Shown here piece after piece: positions 1 through 7,995 of a DNA stretch of 10,721 nt (position 1 is its first letter; the number at the start of each line of letters is the position of its first letter). This stretch comes from Euperipatoides rowelli (Eukaryota; Onychophora; Udeonychophora; Euonychophora; Peripatopsidae): NCBI GenBank assembly GCA_003024985.2, contig PXIH01S0019629.1. One strand, written 5' to 3'. A model generated the notes under the pieces. That model was not told the DNA's origin, did not search any database, and saw only the letters and a program-made list of their open reading frames with translations. Both the position numbers and the translations under genes were made by a program.

Positions 1-8
1 TCCGATCT
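1..8 (+). other. Possible Illumina adapter remnant at contig edge
   Basis: The window opens with TCCGATCT, identical to the last eight bases of the standard Illumina adapter end GCTCTTCCGATCT, and then runs straight into a TA repeat. An eight-base match can arise by chance, but its position at the very first base favours untrimmed adapter. It should not be read as biology. Confidence 0.5.
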
Positions 9-26
9 ATATATATATATATATAT
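8..26. repeat. (TA)n microsatellite
   Basis: Uninterrupted alternating TA over 19 bases, directly after the adapter-like octamer. Assemblies often end in such tracts, which agrees with this being a contig end. Confidence 0.9.
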
Positions 27-648
27 GAAAATAAGTAAACAACAATAATGAAGCTAAATGCTAACAAGCAATATGTTTAAAGATTTATTTTATAAATGCA
101 TTCAACACACATAGAATTAAGTTAAATGATCAGAATGCAAAATGAATAGGTATTTACCACTCCCTATATGACCATTTCAACTTTGGTTTCCATGTCTCAT
201 TAGCAGGGGGTGGGTTTCATAAAAAAAATTATCCAGATAAGTTCTGAATTTATGCTTAAATTATAAACATTTCTATCTTTTATTATTAATTATAATCTGT
301 TTTTTTAAATAAATTTATTTACTAATTAAATTACAATATTTAACATATACAAAAATTTTTTTTAGTCTTTTAGTCCATTGAATTTCCACTGTCTAAACAT
401 TTCCATCAAGTAACTTTATCAATCATTGATCCTGAATTCAACAGAATTTCTGCAACTGGCACCACAGGGATAAGTTATAAACATTTCTTGAATTTTGGAT
501 ATACTGAATAGACTAACTTTACTGTTTGATGTAACCAAAGGGTTTTTTTTTTTTTAAATTTCATTTTTATGTTTATATAAAGCTCAATACAATTTTTTAA
601 ATCAATACAATTTTTTATTATGAGATATTTCACTTTGTTTATTCTCTA
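27..648. other. A+T-rich stretch without recognisable gene
   Basis: All six frames are broken by frequent stops. Homopolymer T runs occur near 300 and 541. No splice-flanked open frame, RNA gene or transposon terminus was recognised. A short G-run, AGCAGGGGGTGGG, at about 202 has no partner that I can find. Confidence 0.6.
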
Positions 649-950
649 TTAACCTTTTGCGGTCCTATAACGGAAAATTTCCGACAAATTTTTTTTTTCA
701 TTTTGATCCAGGGTAGGAAATATTCAGACTCATTTTAAACCTTGTTTACTACTACTGCCAGCTTTAAAAAAATAATACAATTAGAAAGTACATGTTTCAC
801 TGGATGCCACTATCAGCAACAGGTCTGTTGCAAATTTCTATACTACTTTTTAAAGACAACAACGGCTCATCAAAGTCAAAAATATTTGACAGATGAAGAA
901 ATTGCTGAAATATAAGAAAATTCTAGTTCTGATGGCAATTTTTTTTAAAG
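649..950 (+). mobile_element. piggyBac-type transposon, 5' end fragment
   Basis: A TTAA at 649-652, the target-site tetranucleotide of piggyBac elements, is followed directly by CCTTTTGCGGTCC, which resembles the CCCTTTGCGG-type terminal inverted repeats of this superfamily. Just inside lies a near-palindrome, CGGAAAATTTCCG. About 200 bases further in, a reading frame resembles the N-terminus of piggyBac transposases (separate entry). Recognisable homology stops at about 945, where A+T-rich simple sequence begins. No matching 3' terminus ending in CCGCAAAGGGTTAA or similar was found in the window, so this is a truncated or MITE-like relic. The terminus and coding match are seen directly; the family assignment rests on known piggyBac features. 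The inner boundary is approximate. Confidence 0.6.
862..942 (+). pseudogene. piggyBac transposase N-terminal relic
   Basis: The frame reads KYLTDEEIAEI, a stop at 913-915, then ENSSSDGNF. The pattern of an aromatic residue, LTDEEI and then an acidic/serine-rich segment is the usual start of many piggyBac transposases. In the position expected for the start codon there is ACG (862-864) with no ATG close by, so the start may have been lost by a single transition. With the stop 17 codons later, the fragment cannot encode a transposase. The rest of the protein does not follow; poly-T and TTA repeats replace it. The match is short and comes from family knowledge, not a search. Confidence 0.55.
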
Positions 951-978
951 CTTATTATTATTTCTTATTATTTAACCA

Positions 979-980
<2 letters not shown>

Positions 981-1010
<30 letters not shown>
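981..1010. repeat. (TTA)10 microsatellite
   Basis: Ten perfect TTA units, with looser TTATTA-rich sequence on both sides (about 951-970 and 1078-1105). It lies between the piggyBac fragment and the gypsy relic. Confidence 0.95.
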
Positions 1011-1012
<2 letters not shown>

Positions 1013-1162
1013 TGAACATTTTTTTGTTGTTGTCATCTTTATATCTTGTAAAAAAAAATATCATATGGCTATTTAATTATTAGTTTATTATTATTTGTTA
1101 TTATTTAACCATATATAGAAATACGGCTAAATAAATAAATACTCAGGTAAGCTATAATAACT

Positions 1163-1312
1163 GTGTTGATTATTTAATAAACTAAGTAATATGAGTCTAA
1201 ATAAAGGTAAACCATACTATATATTGCAAACTAACATACTCTGTCAGCTATCAAATTACTGTTATTTTAACCTACATGACAATCTGATCATACACTATAG
1301 CAATACATTACA
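1163..1312 (-). repeat. Probable 3' LTR of the gypsy relic
   Basis: On the minus strand the polyprotein frame ends in LREE-stop (stop at 1317-1315), within a purine-rich run AAGGGAAGAGTGAA that could be the polypurine tract. TGTAATGTATTG then begins at 1312, as an LTR should with TG. About 130 bases later the strand reads TTTATTAAATAATCAACA, an A+T-rich segment suitable for polyadenylation and ending in CA. The outer boundary is uncertain, between about 1130 and 1165, and there is no second LTR in the window to compare with. Confidence 0.4.
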
Positions 1313-1314
1313 AT

Positions 1315-1802
1315 TCACTCTTCCCTTAGTTGACAGGCATGTCTATGACAACCATAAGGGGGAGGGATATTTTTAGTGGGGTTCCTATGTGTCAACATAG
1401 CTGTTTCAGACTGTGTTTCAATTTGTTGTTCCTTTGGGGTGTTCAATGCTTTTTTGGTATTTAGAAAATAAATAATGAGGTTAGGCCTATGTTCTTTTTT
1501 TTCCCCACTGGTGTCATGTTATTTTTTCTTTTCTCTGATGTTGGTGTATATACTCACAAAGTTGATCTATGTCTATCCATAGTTTCCCACTTGGTAGTGT
1601 ATGGTACAATATATTATGTCATTTTTTGTACTATTTTTCCTCTTACCCATTTTTCTTGTCTAAAATACTACCTGGTCAAAGATTTCCTGATCAATTCCTA
1701 GTTGTCTTGTTTTTTTGTTTGAGGACATTGGTTCCTGAGGATTTTTGGTTTGTTCTCTTTGTTTAGGTTTCAAAAACTCCAATAGTGTTATCTCTCTATC
1801 TA
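1315..1802 (-). pseudogene. Gypsy integrase C-terminal tail, relic
   Basis: Minus-strand frames give EKWVRGKIVQKM near 1655-1615 and, after a frame change, SGKLWIDIDQLCEY near 1590-1549. These correspond to the gypsy integrase tail, which typically reads KW-x-PG, a small beta-barrel and then a W-x-RHIDQLR-like end. Further on, HRNPTKNIPPPYG near 1380-1345 resembles the basic, proline-rich RRSTR-x-RRPPDRYG sequence that ends many gypsy polyproteins. The stop at 1317-1315 is directly followed by the proposed LTR. At least one frameshift and several stops are present. The first half (about 1700-1802) is too diverged to assign residue by residue. Confidence 0.65.
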
Positions 1803-2121
1803 AGAATAGGAACAATGGGGTTTGAAGAGTGGAGAAGTTTGTTATAAAATGGTATGAAAATTGGAGTTAGTTGAGATTTAAAAAATCAAAGAAATGTCCT
1901 TAGATATTTTTTTTTTAATTTTCTTTAAGATTTGGACAAATCTTTCACCATACAACTTCATCACAAACATTCAAGTTGAAATATTTGTCCAAATCTTGAA
2001 GAAAATTAAAAAAAAAATATCTAATGACAATTCTTTGATTTTTGAAATCTCAACTAACTCCTATTTTCATACCGTTTTACATCAAACATGTCCACTCTTC
2101 AAACCCCTGCATTCCTATTTT
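1803..2121. repeat. Long imperfect palindrome inside gypsy integrase
   Basis: Arms of about 150 bp (about 1803-1957 and 1973-2121) are reverse complements with scattered mismatches. Landmarks on the left are GGGGTTTGAAGAGTGG, GGAGTTAGTTGAGATTT and AGATTTGGACAAAT; on the right the complements ATTTGTCCAAATCT, AAATCTCAACTAACTCC and CCACTCTTCAAACCCC follow in reverse order. The central loop is only about 15 bases. The right edge coincides with the loss of integrase homology, after a minus-strand KYGIK motif. It could be a fold-back/MITE insertion or an inverted duplication. The open frame at 1894-2145 is only a by-product. Confidence 0.85.
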
Positions 2122-2604
2122 ATTCCATACTTCCTGCAAAATTAGTCAAACTAAACCAAAGGAAATTGGGTTCCATTATTGACGGCTATGTGTTCTGGAA
2201 AACCATATCTGGCCCATAAGCTTTGTAGTATTGAGATTGTCTTTTCCATTGAAATTGTATTTATCACAGCCATCTCCGGCATTTCAAATGGACATCCATG
2301 ACTATTAAGAAGTTGTCACCCATGAAAGAACTAGTAAAATTTATATATAGTCATTCCCATGGTTTTTCAGGTTGGATCCACAGGTGGAATGATGTATTTG
2401 GTGGTGTGTTGGCATGTAGCTAAGTCACTCTGGGTGTGACTTAGCTACTTTCTTGATATCATTGCCCAATCCTGACCAACAAAGAAAGCCTAGCCACCAT
2501 CTTCATCCATACAATTCCAACATGGTAATTGTGAAGCTCTATCAAGATTTTATCTTTAAATGTCGTGGGGATAACCACTCTTAGTTCCCATAGTAGACAA
2601 TTGT
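2122..2604 (-). pseudogene. Gypsy H2C2 zinc finger and integrase core, relic
   Basis: On the minus strand a continuous frame of nearly 50 codons from 2604 reads NCLLWELRVVIPTTFKDK and then LHNYHVGIVWMKMVAR. This is the canonical gypsy segment before and in the H2C2 finger (LH-x-x-H-x-G, then K-x-x-AR). The CxxC pair is degenerate, with SHPE-stop-LSYM near 2435-2415. The catalytic core follows: YINFTSSFMGDNFLIVMD near 2347-2294, then ISILQSLWARYGFPEH and VNNGTQF at 2183-2163. In active integrases these positions read HIDF and SDNGTQF, so both aspartates of the DDE triad have become asparagine. The third acidic residue is absent because homology ends at KYGIK near 2122, where the palindrome begins. 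It is not functional. Confidence 0.85.
2416..2448. repeat. Perfect hairpin, 13-bp stem
   Basis: GTAGCTAAGTCAC (2416-2428) and its exact complement GTGACTTAGCTAC (2436-2448) flank a 7-base loop. It falls inside the integrase zinc-finger relic, where the second cysteine pair should be encoded. Confidence 0.95.
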
Positions 2605-2840
2605 TTAATATTTAGAGTTCTGATCTGTAGTTGGCAAATGAATTTTGTGTTTGTCTCTTTCTCTGGAATATAGTCTTTTCACCCATGTTTTGTGACATTT
2701 AGAATTTGTTTTAGTATTTATGGTCTTTTGCTGAGTGTTGGGCAATATTCTCTGCTGTAATTGGAAGACATTCTATCTGATTGAGAAAGAACATATCGTT
2801 TGCTATTCCTTCCAATGAGGGATTTAATAGGTGGGCTTGT

Positions 2841-3170
2841 GGAGACAGACAGTGTGTCTGCATTTAAATGTTTTGTAAAACTGTGGTATATAGGCCTAAT
2901 CATACCCAGATAATATTAGGGACCATTTTTGTAATCTGGATGCTGCTATGGTTAGGATTTGGGCATCAGCTGCAAAGATCGTGTTAATGGCTTATGGTCC
3001 ATTAGTAGTGTAAATTTTCTTCCAAATAAATATTGATGAGAATTTTTTTATAGGCTACCACTCACAATTAGAGCTTCAGAGTCTAATTGTGAGTGTTTGC
3101 ATTTAGCTATTGACAGGGAACAGGAAGGAAATGCAATATGAAGATCCATTCCATCAGGTTATGTATGTGA
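2841..3170 (-). pseudogene. Gypsy RT end and RNase H, relic
   Basis: The minus strand from 3170 reads SHT-stop-PDGMDLHIAF, then HSQLDSEALIVSGSL, HQYLFGRKFTLLMDHKPL (to about 2985). After a frameshift comes TIF, then LTIAASRLQKWSLILSGYD with a stop, and after another shift KHLNADTLSVS near 2870-2841. These match the gypsy RT/RNase H series SH-x-x-PDG, YSQLDREALAIV, FHQYLYGR-x-FTL-x-TDHKPL, AASRLQRWAL-x-LSAYDY and H-x-NADALSRLP in order. Two frameshifts and at least three stops show it is dead. Upstream of 3170 the minus strand no longer matches reverse transcriptase convincingly. Confidence 0.85.
3059..3095. repeat. Perfect hairpin, 14-bp stem
   Basis: CACTCACAATTAGA (3059-3072) pairs exactly with TCTAATTGTGAGTG (3082-3095) across a 9-base loop. 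It overlaps the codons for the minus-strand SQLDSEALIVS motif of RNase H. Confidence 0.95.
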
Positions 3171-3791
3171 AAAAAAACTGCATATTGTTTATTTGTTTTA
3201 TTTGGTCAAAAGTCTAAGTTTCTATATAATATGCATTTTAATTTGTTCACTCCCTCTGAATAGTATTGATATCCGATCTGATTGATTCAAATTTGGGTTT
3301 CCTACAAAAGATACATTTTTAAAACCTATTTTGCTAGTTATTATTATTATTACAATATTATTATTCTATTGTATTTGTCTAATGCTTTTCAAGAGAATAC
3401 ATGACTGTTGAGTTTAATAAACCCTAAATGTATTAATGTTTTAATTTCTGTTTTGTAAGTTAATTACTTAAATCAGATTTTTAAAAATAACTTTAATTAA
3501 TTTAAAAATATGTTTTGAAAATAGTTCGATTTTTAATTTTTTAATACAAAAAATGATTTTTTTTTAATGTAAACCCAAAACTTATGAAAAAATTGAGAAT
3601 CTTGTAATTTCATTCACAGAAAAGATTTAGAAAGTTCCTCCACAATCTTATCTTAGGTGTCCTTTATTATCAAGTTCTTTTCTTTTTTAATCGATAATCC
3701 TGCCAATCTTCATTTACATCATCAAGTGGAAATTAAGAATGATTTTAGCAAGCGCATAAATACTATGTCATTAAATATGCATGAAAATGAT

Positions 3792-3826
3792 ACACAACTG
3801 TCACTACTAATCAAAAACAGTTGTGT
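3792..3826. repeat. Short hairpin, 10-bp stem
   Basis: ACACAACTGT (3792-3801) and ACAGTTGTGT (3817-3826) are exact complements around a 15-base loop. No T-run or gene end accompanies it, so no function is assigned. Confidence 0.8.
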
Positions 3827-4289
3827 CAACCATGCAAGCAAATGATAGTTCTTTGTCTGAACTCTCATCCTGATGACTCCCTCAAGTACTGTAGTTACAT
3901 AGTATCTTTAGTCTCCTTTTTAACTGAACTTACAACTATAAAAATAATATTAAAAAAATACGAAAAGATTTGTATTGACTTCTATAAAATCAAATCATAC
4001 AAATGATTCAAAGTTTTCATAAAATAAAAAACAAAAATTAACATTCTTTTTGTTCTTTGTGAGAGTAGAAATTTGATGAATCATTCAATCCAAATTGACT
4101 TTAATTATACAATTTTTATCAGGATTTGAACAGGAATTTCTTCTTGAATAATAAAAAAAAAGGCTTTATCTCACTGAAGATATTTTAAAAATGGAATGGT
4201 TAATTTTAAAGAGATGATGGACATATTAGGTTATTAACATTTAATGTGAGTTTTGAAATTTATAAGAAATGGATCAAATATATTTCAAA

Positions 4290-4316
4290 GATTTTTTTTT
4301 TTTTTTAAAAAAAATC
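4290..4316. repeat. T15A8 palindromic homopolymer junction
   Basis: GA, fifteen T, eight A, then TC. The T and A runs meet head to head and can fold on themselves. Such tracts are frequent in A+T-rich genomes and are prone to slippage and sequencing error. Confidence 0.9.
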
Positions 4317-5394
4317 ATTTTTTTAACTTCTTGAGTTTACAATTTAAAATCGAGGAACAATAAAAAAAACTGGGCAGTCATTTTCGTCTTTTCTAAGTTT
4401 TTTTTATTTATGTTAATTTTTAGAATACAAAAAAAAAAAAGGAAATATCAATCAAAGAGTTATCATACAAGTAACGGACCAATTAATTTCACTTCTATTC
4501 AAAATCTCAATGTACGTTGCTAAACGAAAAATGTGTATTTCAAGGATGAACTGTAAGCACTGGTTAAGTATTAATTATTTAATATACATCATGTCCGTAA
4601 ACAATGGTTTATTAAGAATAATCTAATCAGGAAGATGGATGGGGGAGGGGGATTTGAAAGAATCGCAGGAAGGAGTAATGTGGTTATATTTTTTAACATA
4701 AATGAACATGGATGTAATTAGTTCTCCATCCCGCTACCCTGACCCCAAAGACAAATAAATAAAAATATGTATATGGGTAATATTTATAATGAGCGTCTGG
4801 GTGAATATTGTAAGGGTATAAAAAATTTGTCAATGTTTAGGTATTTGGAAATGTCACTACCCATTAAGGGCCCTNTTTGACCTAGCAGTTGTGACTGTAA
4901 CAGGTGAACAATGGAAAGCTTGGGATATACAGTATATACAGAAACCTACCTAGAGTTCCTGTCCTGCTTCTTTAGTCTATATTCTTGAGTAGGCCTACCT
5001 GTAATACAAAAGGACAAAGAAGAAAGGACACACTGGTCAAGATTATGAACATAAGGTGGGTTTATTTTGAGTTCCTCATATGGATCCCAATTGGGAAGGA
5101 GCATATATTTATAATCAAAGATTAAAGCAATTTAATAACTAATTAAATTTTCTCAGCAGGTATCAACTTATCAATAATAAGTTAACAAACATTAAGTTAC
5201 TGTTTACAGAACAAAGTATTTCATCATTGGTGGTGATAATGTGGTAGAAAGTTTGTGGTTTCCTTAAAGAGTATTTATTATCATCATTGAGTGTGTTCTC
5301 TGAGGCGGGAGGAGGTTTATGTTCATGGATCTCCAAAGATATTTGTCCTGAATGCTTCTATTTAACACAGGGTAGTAAAATAAAAACTATTATC

Positions 5395-5813
5395 AATGCT
5401 ATTCTCAACTTCATAAATTTAGTTATATTTTGCCAAAAAATGTATTTTTAATTAATCAAATTTTCTTAATTAATTTAAAAAGGTGAGAAAATCTAAGTTT
5501 ATACAATGTTAGAAAAAGATGATTACATCATCTATTATATCATCTAAAAGACAAATCAAAGCAAAAGCCAGGTGATTGTTTTGATTTGTTTGTAAGATGA
5601 TGTAATACAGTAGATCATGTAATCATTATTTTCTAACATTGTCTAAAACCTATACATCCTAACATCTTTTTAAATTAATTAAGAAAATTTGATGAATTTA
5701 AACATACATTTTTTTTTAACAAATAAAACTAAATTGACAAATTTGAAGATATCACTAATAATATACTTTAGTCTACAGTGATAAGTAACACAAAGTTGAA
5801 TAAGAATAGCATT
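5395..5813. repeat. Long imperfect inverted repeat, MITE-like
   Basis: The left arm (about 5395-5567) and right arm (about 5576-5813) are diverged reverse complements. Matching landmarks are AATGCTATTCT at 5395 with AGAATAGCATT ending at 5813; AATTTTCTTAATTAATTTAAA at about 5459 with its complement near 5670-5690; ACAATGTTAGAAAA near 5504 with TTTTCTAACATTGT near 5629; and ACAAATCAAA near 5551 with TTTTGATTTGT near 5579. The loop is under 10 bases. The right arm carries roughly 60 extra bases, about 5743-5790, missing from the left. No protein is encoded and no clear target duplication is visible. It is probably an old fold-back element or an inverted duplication. Confidence 0.85.
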
Positions 5814-7569
5814 TTAAGTGCCCGTAATAAAAAAAAAAAGCAAAAAAAAAAAAATATTCATTAATTAATGTATTGCATTTATTCTAAATTGGTTGCAGCC
5901 AAAATAATTAATTATCATTCCTACAACAAAAACAAGTTATTTTTTTAAAAACAAAATTTGAGTGGCATCATTCAACTTTTCTTTCTAGTTTTTAAATTTA
6001 AAAGCAGGTCAGTTTAACAATCCACAATATTTGAATAAATTATTATTATGTTATTTAAACATACATTAAAAATAACAACAATAAAACATAGACATTAAAG
6101 TGTATTATGAATGCCTATTTCAACTTCATTGATTTATGGGTATTTTTGTAAAAGAAAAAAAGCTTTTTTTTTATTAATCAATTTGTTAAATTCAATCCAA
6201 AAATGCATCAAAATTCGACTATTATACCAATATTTACCAAAATTGTAAACTTCCAAGTATAGTAATGTCTATATTTTTGCCAGAAAAATGTTGCGTTGAT
6301 TCCAATAAGTGGTTGTCAGACGAGCCATTTGTGTGTGACGATCCTTCATTGACCAATACAATTGTAGACAGTTCAATATCATTTGGAAGCCCTATTTTTT
6401 TTATTTACAGCCAGCATTTTTATAAAAACAACTCAAAACAAACACAAGTAGACTGAAAATAAAACTTTAATAGTTTTAATGTTTTTATTTGCATTAAAAA
6501 ATATATACTCTAAGAATGTTTAAGAAATCTTAATAAAAAGTTTGGAAATAATAGTTAGTTAGCCTAATAATTTGTTCTCATCTCATAAAGTTATAATGTG
6601 CAAAAGCATATCACAATGTATACACAAGGATTGTTTTTCTTCTGAAAATTAACTTCAACTTCATTCCCAAGATTTATCTCAAACATTTGTGGATTTTATA
6701 TTGATGCAAATCACGTAACTGTTTACCATGTTTTTTTATTCTTCAAAATTTTAGTAATACCACTTTAGTTGACTGTTTTTCTAAACATTAATGTAATGAA
6801 GCCATGTTTTATGGATGTTTAACAACCTAGCTGCCATAGTTTGGCTTCTCATAATTGGAGATCTNGGATGTACATTATTTGATGCAATGACTGTTATATC
6901 TATTATTAGAGATCATTTACTTGAATTATTTATGGCAGTGTTATTTATATTTAGAATCAAACCTTATTGATCAAATAATGGAACAAAATAGCTATATTAT
7001 GTTACTGGNTGTATATATTTTCAGAATAACTTGAAGTAAGCAAGACAGTTGCCACATATAATGTCAGTGCTAATATGCATACATGATCATGTATCTACAC
7101 CTCTTGTTGAAGTAATAATGTGCTGTTGTTTAGAATTCTGCTTTAACAAAGAAATAGACAGATAAGTTGGAATCAACTAAGATTCGGACAACAAGCATAC
7201 TTATAAGTTCTGATCATATATCACACCAGCATCGAGACACTTAATTCACAGACTCTCTCAGAGTGGAGATCTCAATTAAAAGATAAATTTCTATTAAACT
7301 TCACAACTTATCAATGCTTTCTTCCATCAACTCGACAACAGGTCACTAGTCGAGTGACTAGGACTCCAACCGACTTGATCTTCCAAGATTGAGAACTAAA
7401 AGAGCTATGCAATTATTGGTGATCTACCTGTATGATATAAAAATTATTGATACATTTAATTTATTTTCAATCAATTACTTATCCTTTCTGAATTTCTTTG
7501 TAAACTGGTCTATATCCACTTATAACTCTTTCATGTCCTCAACCCTTTTAGTGATATACATTCAATGTC
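5814..7569. other. A+T-rich stretch, mostly featureless
   Basis: A-runs interrupted by single bases occur at 5829-5853. Apart from the small frame at 6265-6456, frames are closed by frequent stops. Two single N bases (6865, 7009) lie in it. The section 7140-7400 is of more mixed composition and has several small alternative stems near 7330-7361, but no domain or RNA gene was recognised. The open frame at 7389-7574 appears to be chance. Confidence 0.5.
6265..6456 (+). pseudogene. Possible piggyBac transposase fragment, 63 codons
   Basis: The frame reads NKWLSDEPFVCDD, then VDSSISFGSPIFFIYSQHF, and stops at 6454-6456. A tryptophan followed by a PF or F pair, an acidic spacer and a SP-x-x-FF-x-x-F motif is the arrangement around the start of the DDE_Tnp_1_7 domain of piggyBac transposases. 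That domain normally continues for about 300 residues, and here it stops at once. It could be another part of the element that starts at 649, or an unrelated copy. It could also be an exon: CAG precedes the frame's sixth codon region and GTAGAC follows near its end. The assignment is tentative and based on pattern only. Confidence 0.25.
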
Positions 7570-7975
7570 TTTAATAATAATAAGAAGAATGAAGCAAAAA
7601 TGTGGATAGCAATACAGATAACAGATACAAAGATGGAAATAAGATGAGCTGATTAGAACAAGCAAATAAGTAAATAGATTAGTGATTATGGAAGTGGACA
7701 AGAATGATATATGAAGATGAATGTATAATAGCAAAAAGGTAAGGATGAAGGAGTGATAAAATAAAAACTACAAGAAGATATGGTCAACTTGATAACAAGA
7801 ATGGTGTAAATGGTGACAATAAACATCAATGATTATATTATATCAGTGATGAAGAAATAGTGATAATGATAAAGTTGTGATCATGAAACCAGTAATAAAT
7901 GACCAAAAGATAGCAATGTTCATGAGACAGTGATGATGATGAGAAAGATGCAAAAACATATATTGCCAAAAAATA
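7570..7975. repeat. C-depleted, purine-rich degenerate low-complexity tract
   Basis: For about 400 bases the plus strand is rich in A and G, with C under about one base in ten, and is built from GAT, GAA, GATGA and AATAA words (for example TGATGATGATGAGAAAGATG near 7932). It looks like a decayed GAT/GATA-type microsatellite. The 67-codon minus-strand open frame at 7531-7734, rich in I, L, Y and S, is the pyrimidine-rich shadow of this tract and is not taken as a gene. Confidence 0.7.
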
Positions 7976-7995
7976 TTTAATATACAATAATTTAC

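Larger units (their letters stand above)
1163..3170 (-). mobile_element. Ty3/gypsy retrotransposon relic, 5'-truncated
   Basis: Read on the minus strand, this segment carries in the correct gypsy order the RNase H region (about 3170-2841), an H2C2 zinc-finger segment (2604 to about 2410), the integrase core (about 2359-2122), the integrase C-terminal tail and polyprotein end (about 1700-1315) and a probable 3' LTR (1312 to about 1163). Stops and frameshifts occur throughout. Gag, protease and most of the reverse transcriptase should lie above 3170 but are not recognisable there, so the copy is 5'-truncated. A palindrome of about 320 bp splits the integrase. The identification rests on several independent motif matches in collinear order, so the superfamily is secure, while the exact family is not known. 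The copy is certainly inactive. Confidence 0.85.
3171..5394. other. A+T-rich stretch without supportable gene
   Basis: Open frames at 3657-3845 and 3821-4006 are short, overlap in different frames, lack splice-flanked structure and look like chance. A somewhat less A+T-rich block, about 4620-5110, includes a G-rich run GATGGGGGAGGGGGA at about 4637 and one N at 4875, but I recognise no domain there. On the minus strand, AAAATAAACCCACC near 5072-5059 could be an LTR-type polyadenylation segment, but nothing else supports that. Confidence 0.5.

Noticed and set aside
1191-1376. 61-codon plus-strand open frame
   Set aside because: It is antisense to the gypsy polyprotein end and probable LTR and shows no domain or splice context of its own.
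1489-1766. Two overlapping F/L-rich plus-strand open frames
   Set aside because: Both are antisense shadows of the gypsy integrase tail, where the minus strand carries recognisable motifs.
1894-2145. 83-codon plus-strand open frame
   Set aside because: It lies within the long palindrome and results from its two arms; the sequence has no family resemblance.
2718-2903. 61-codon minus-strand open frame as a separate gene
   Set aside because: Its first part (KHLNADTLSVS) is one frame of the gypsy RNase H relic; the ATG and length are accidental.
3657-4006. Two short plus-strand open frames
   Set aside because: They overlap in different frames, have no recognised domain and match what A+T-rich noncoding DNA produces by chance.
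4114-4134. Pol III B-box-like GTTCAAATCC on the minus strand (tRNA or SINE?)
   Set aside because: No A-box at the right distance, no cloverleaf and no poly-A tail; the motif alone is too short.
5012-5110. Possible second LTR end on the minus strand
   Set aside because: Only an AATAAA-like segment and a vague resemblance to the 8998 junction; no TG/CA boundary or internal domain supports it.
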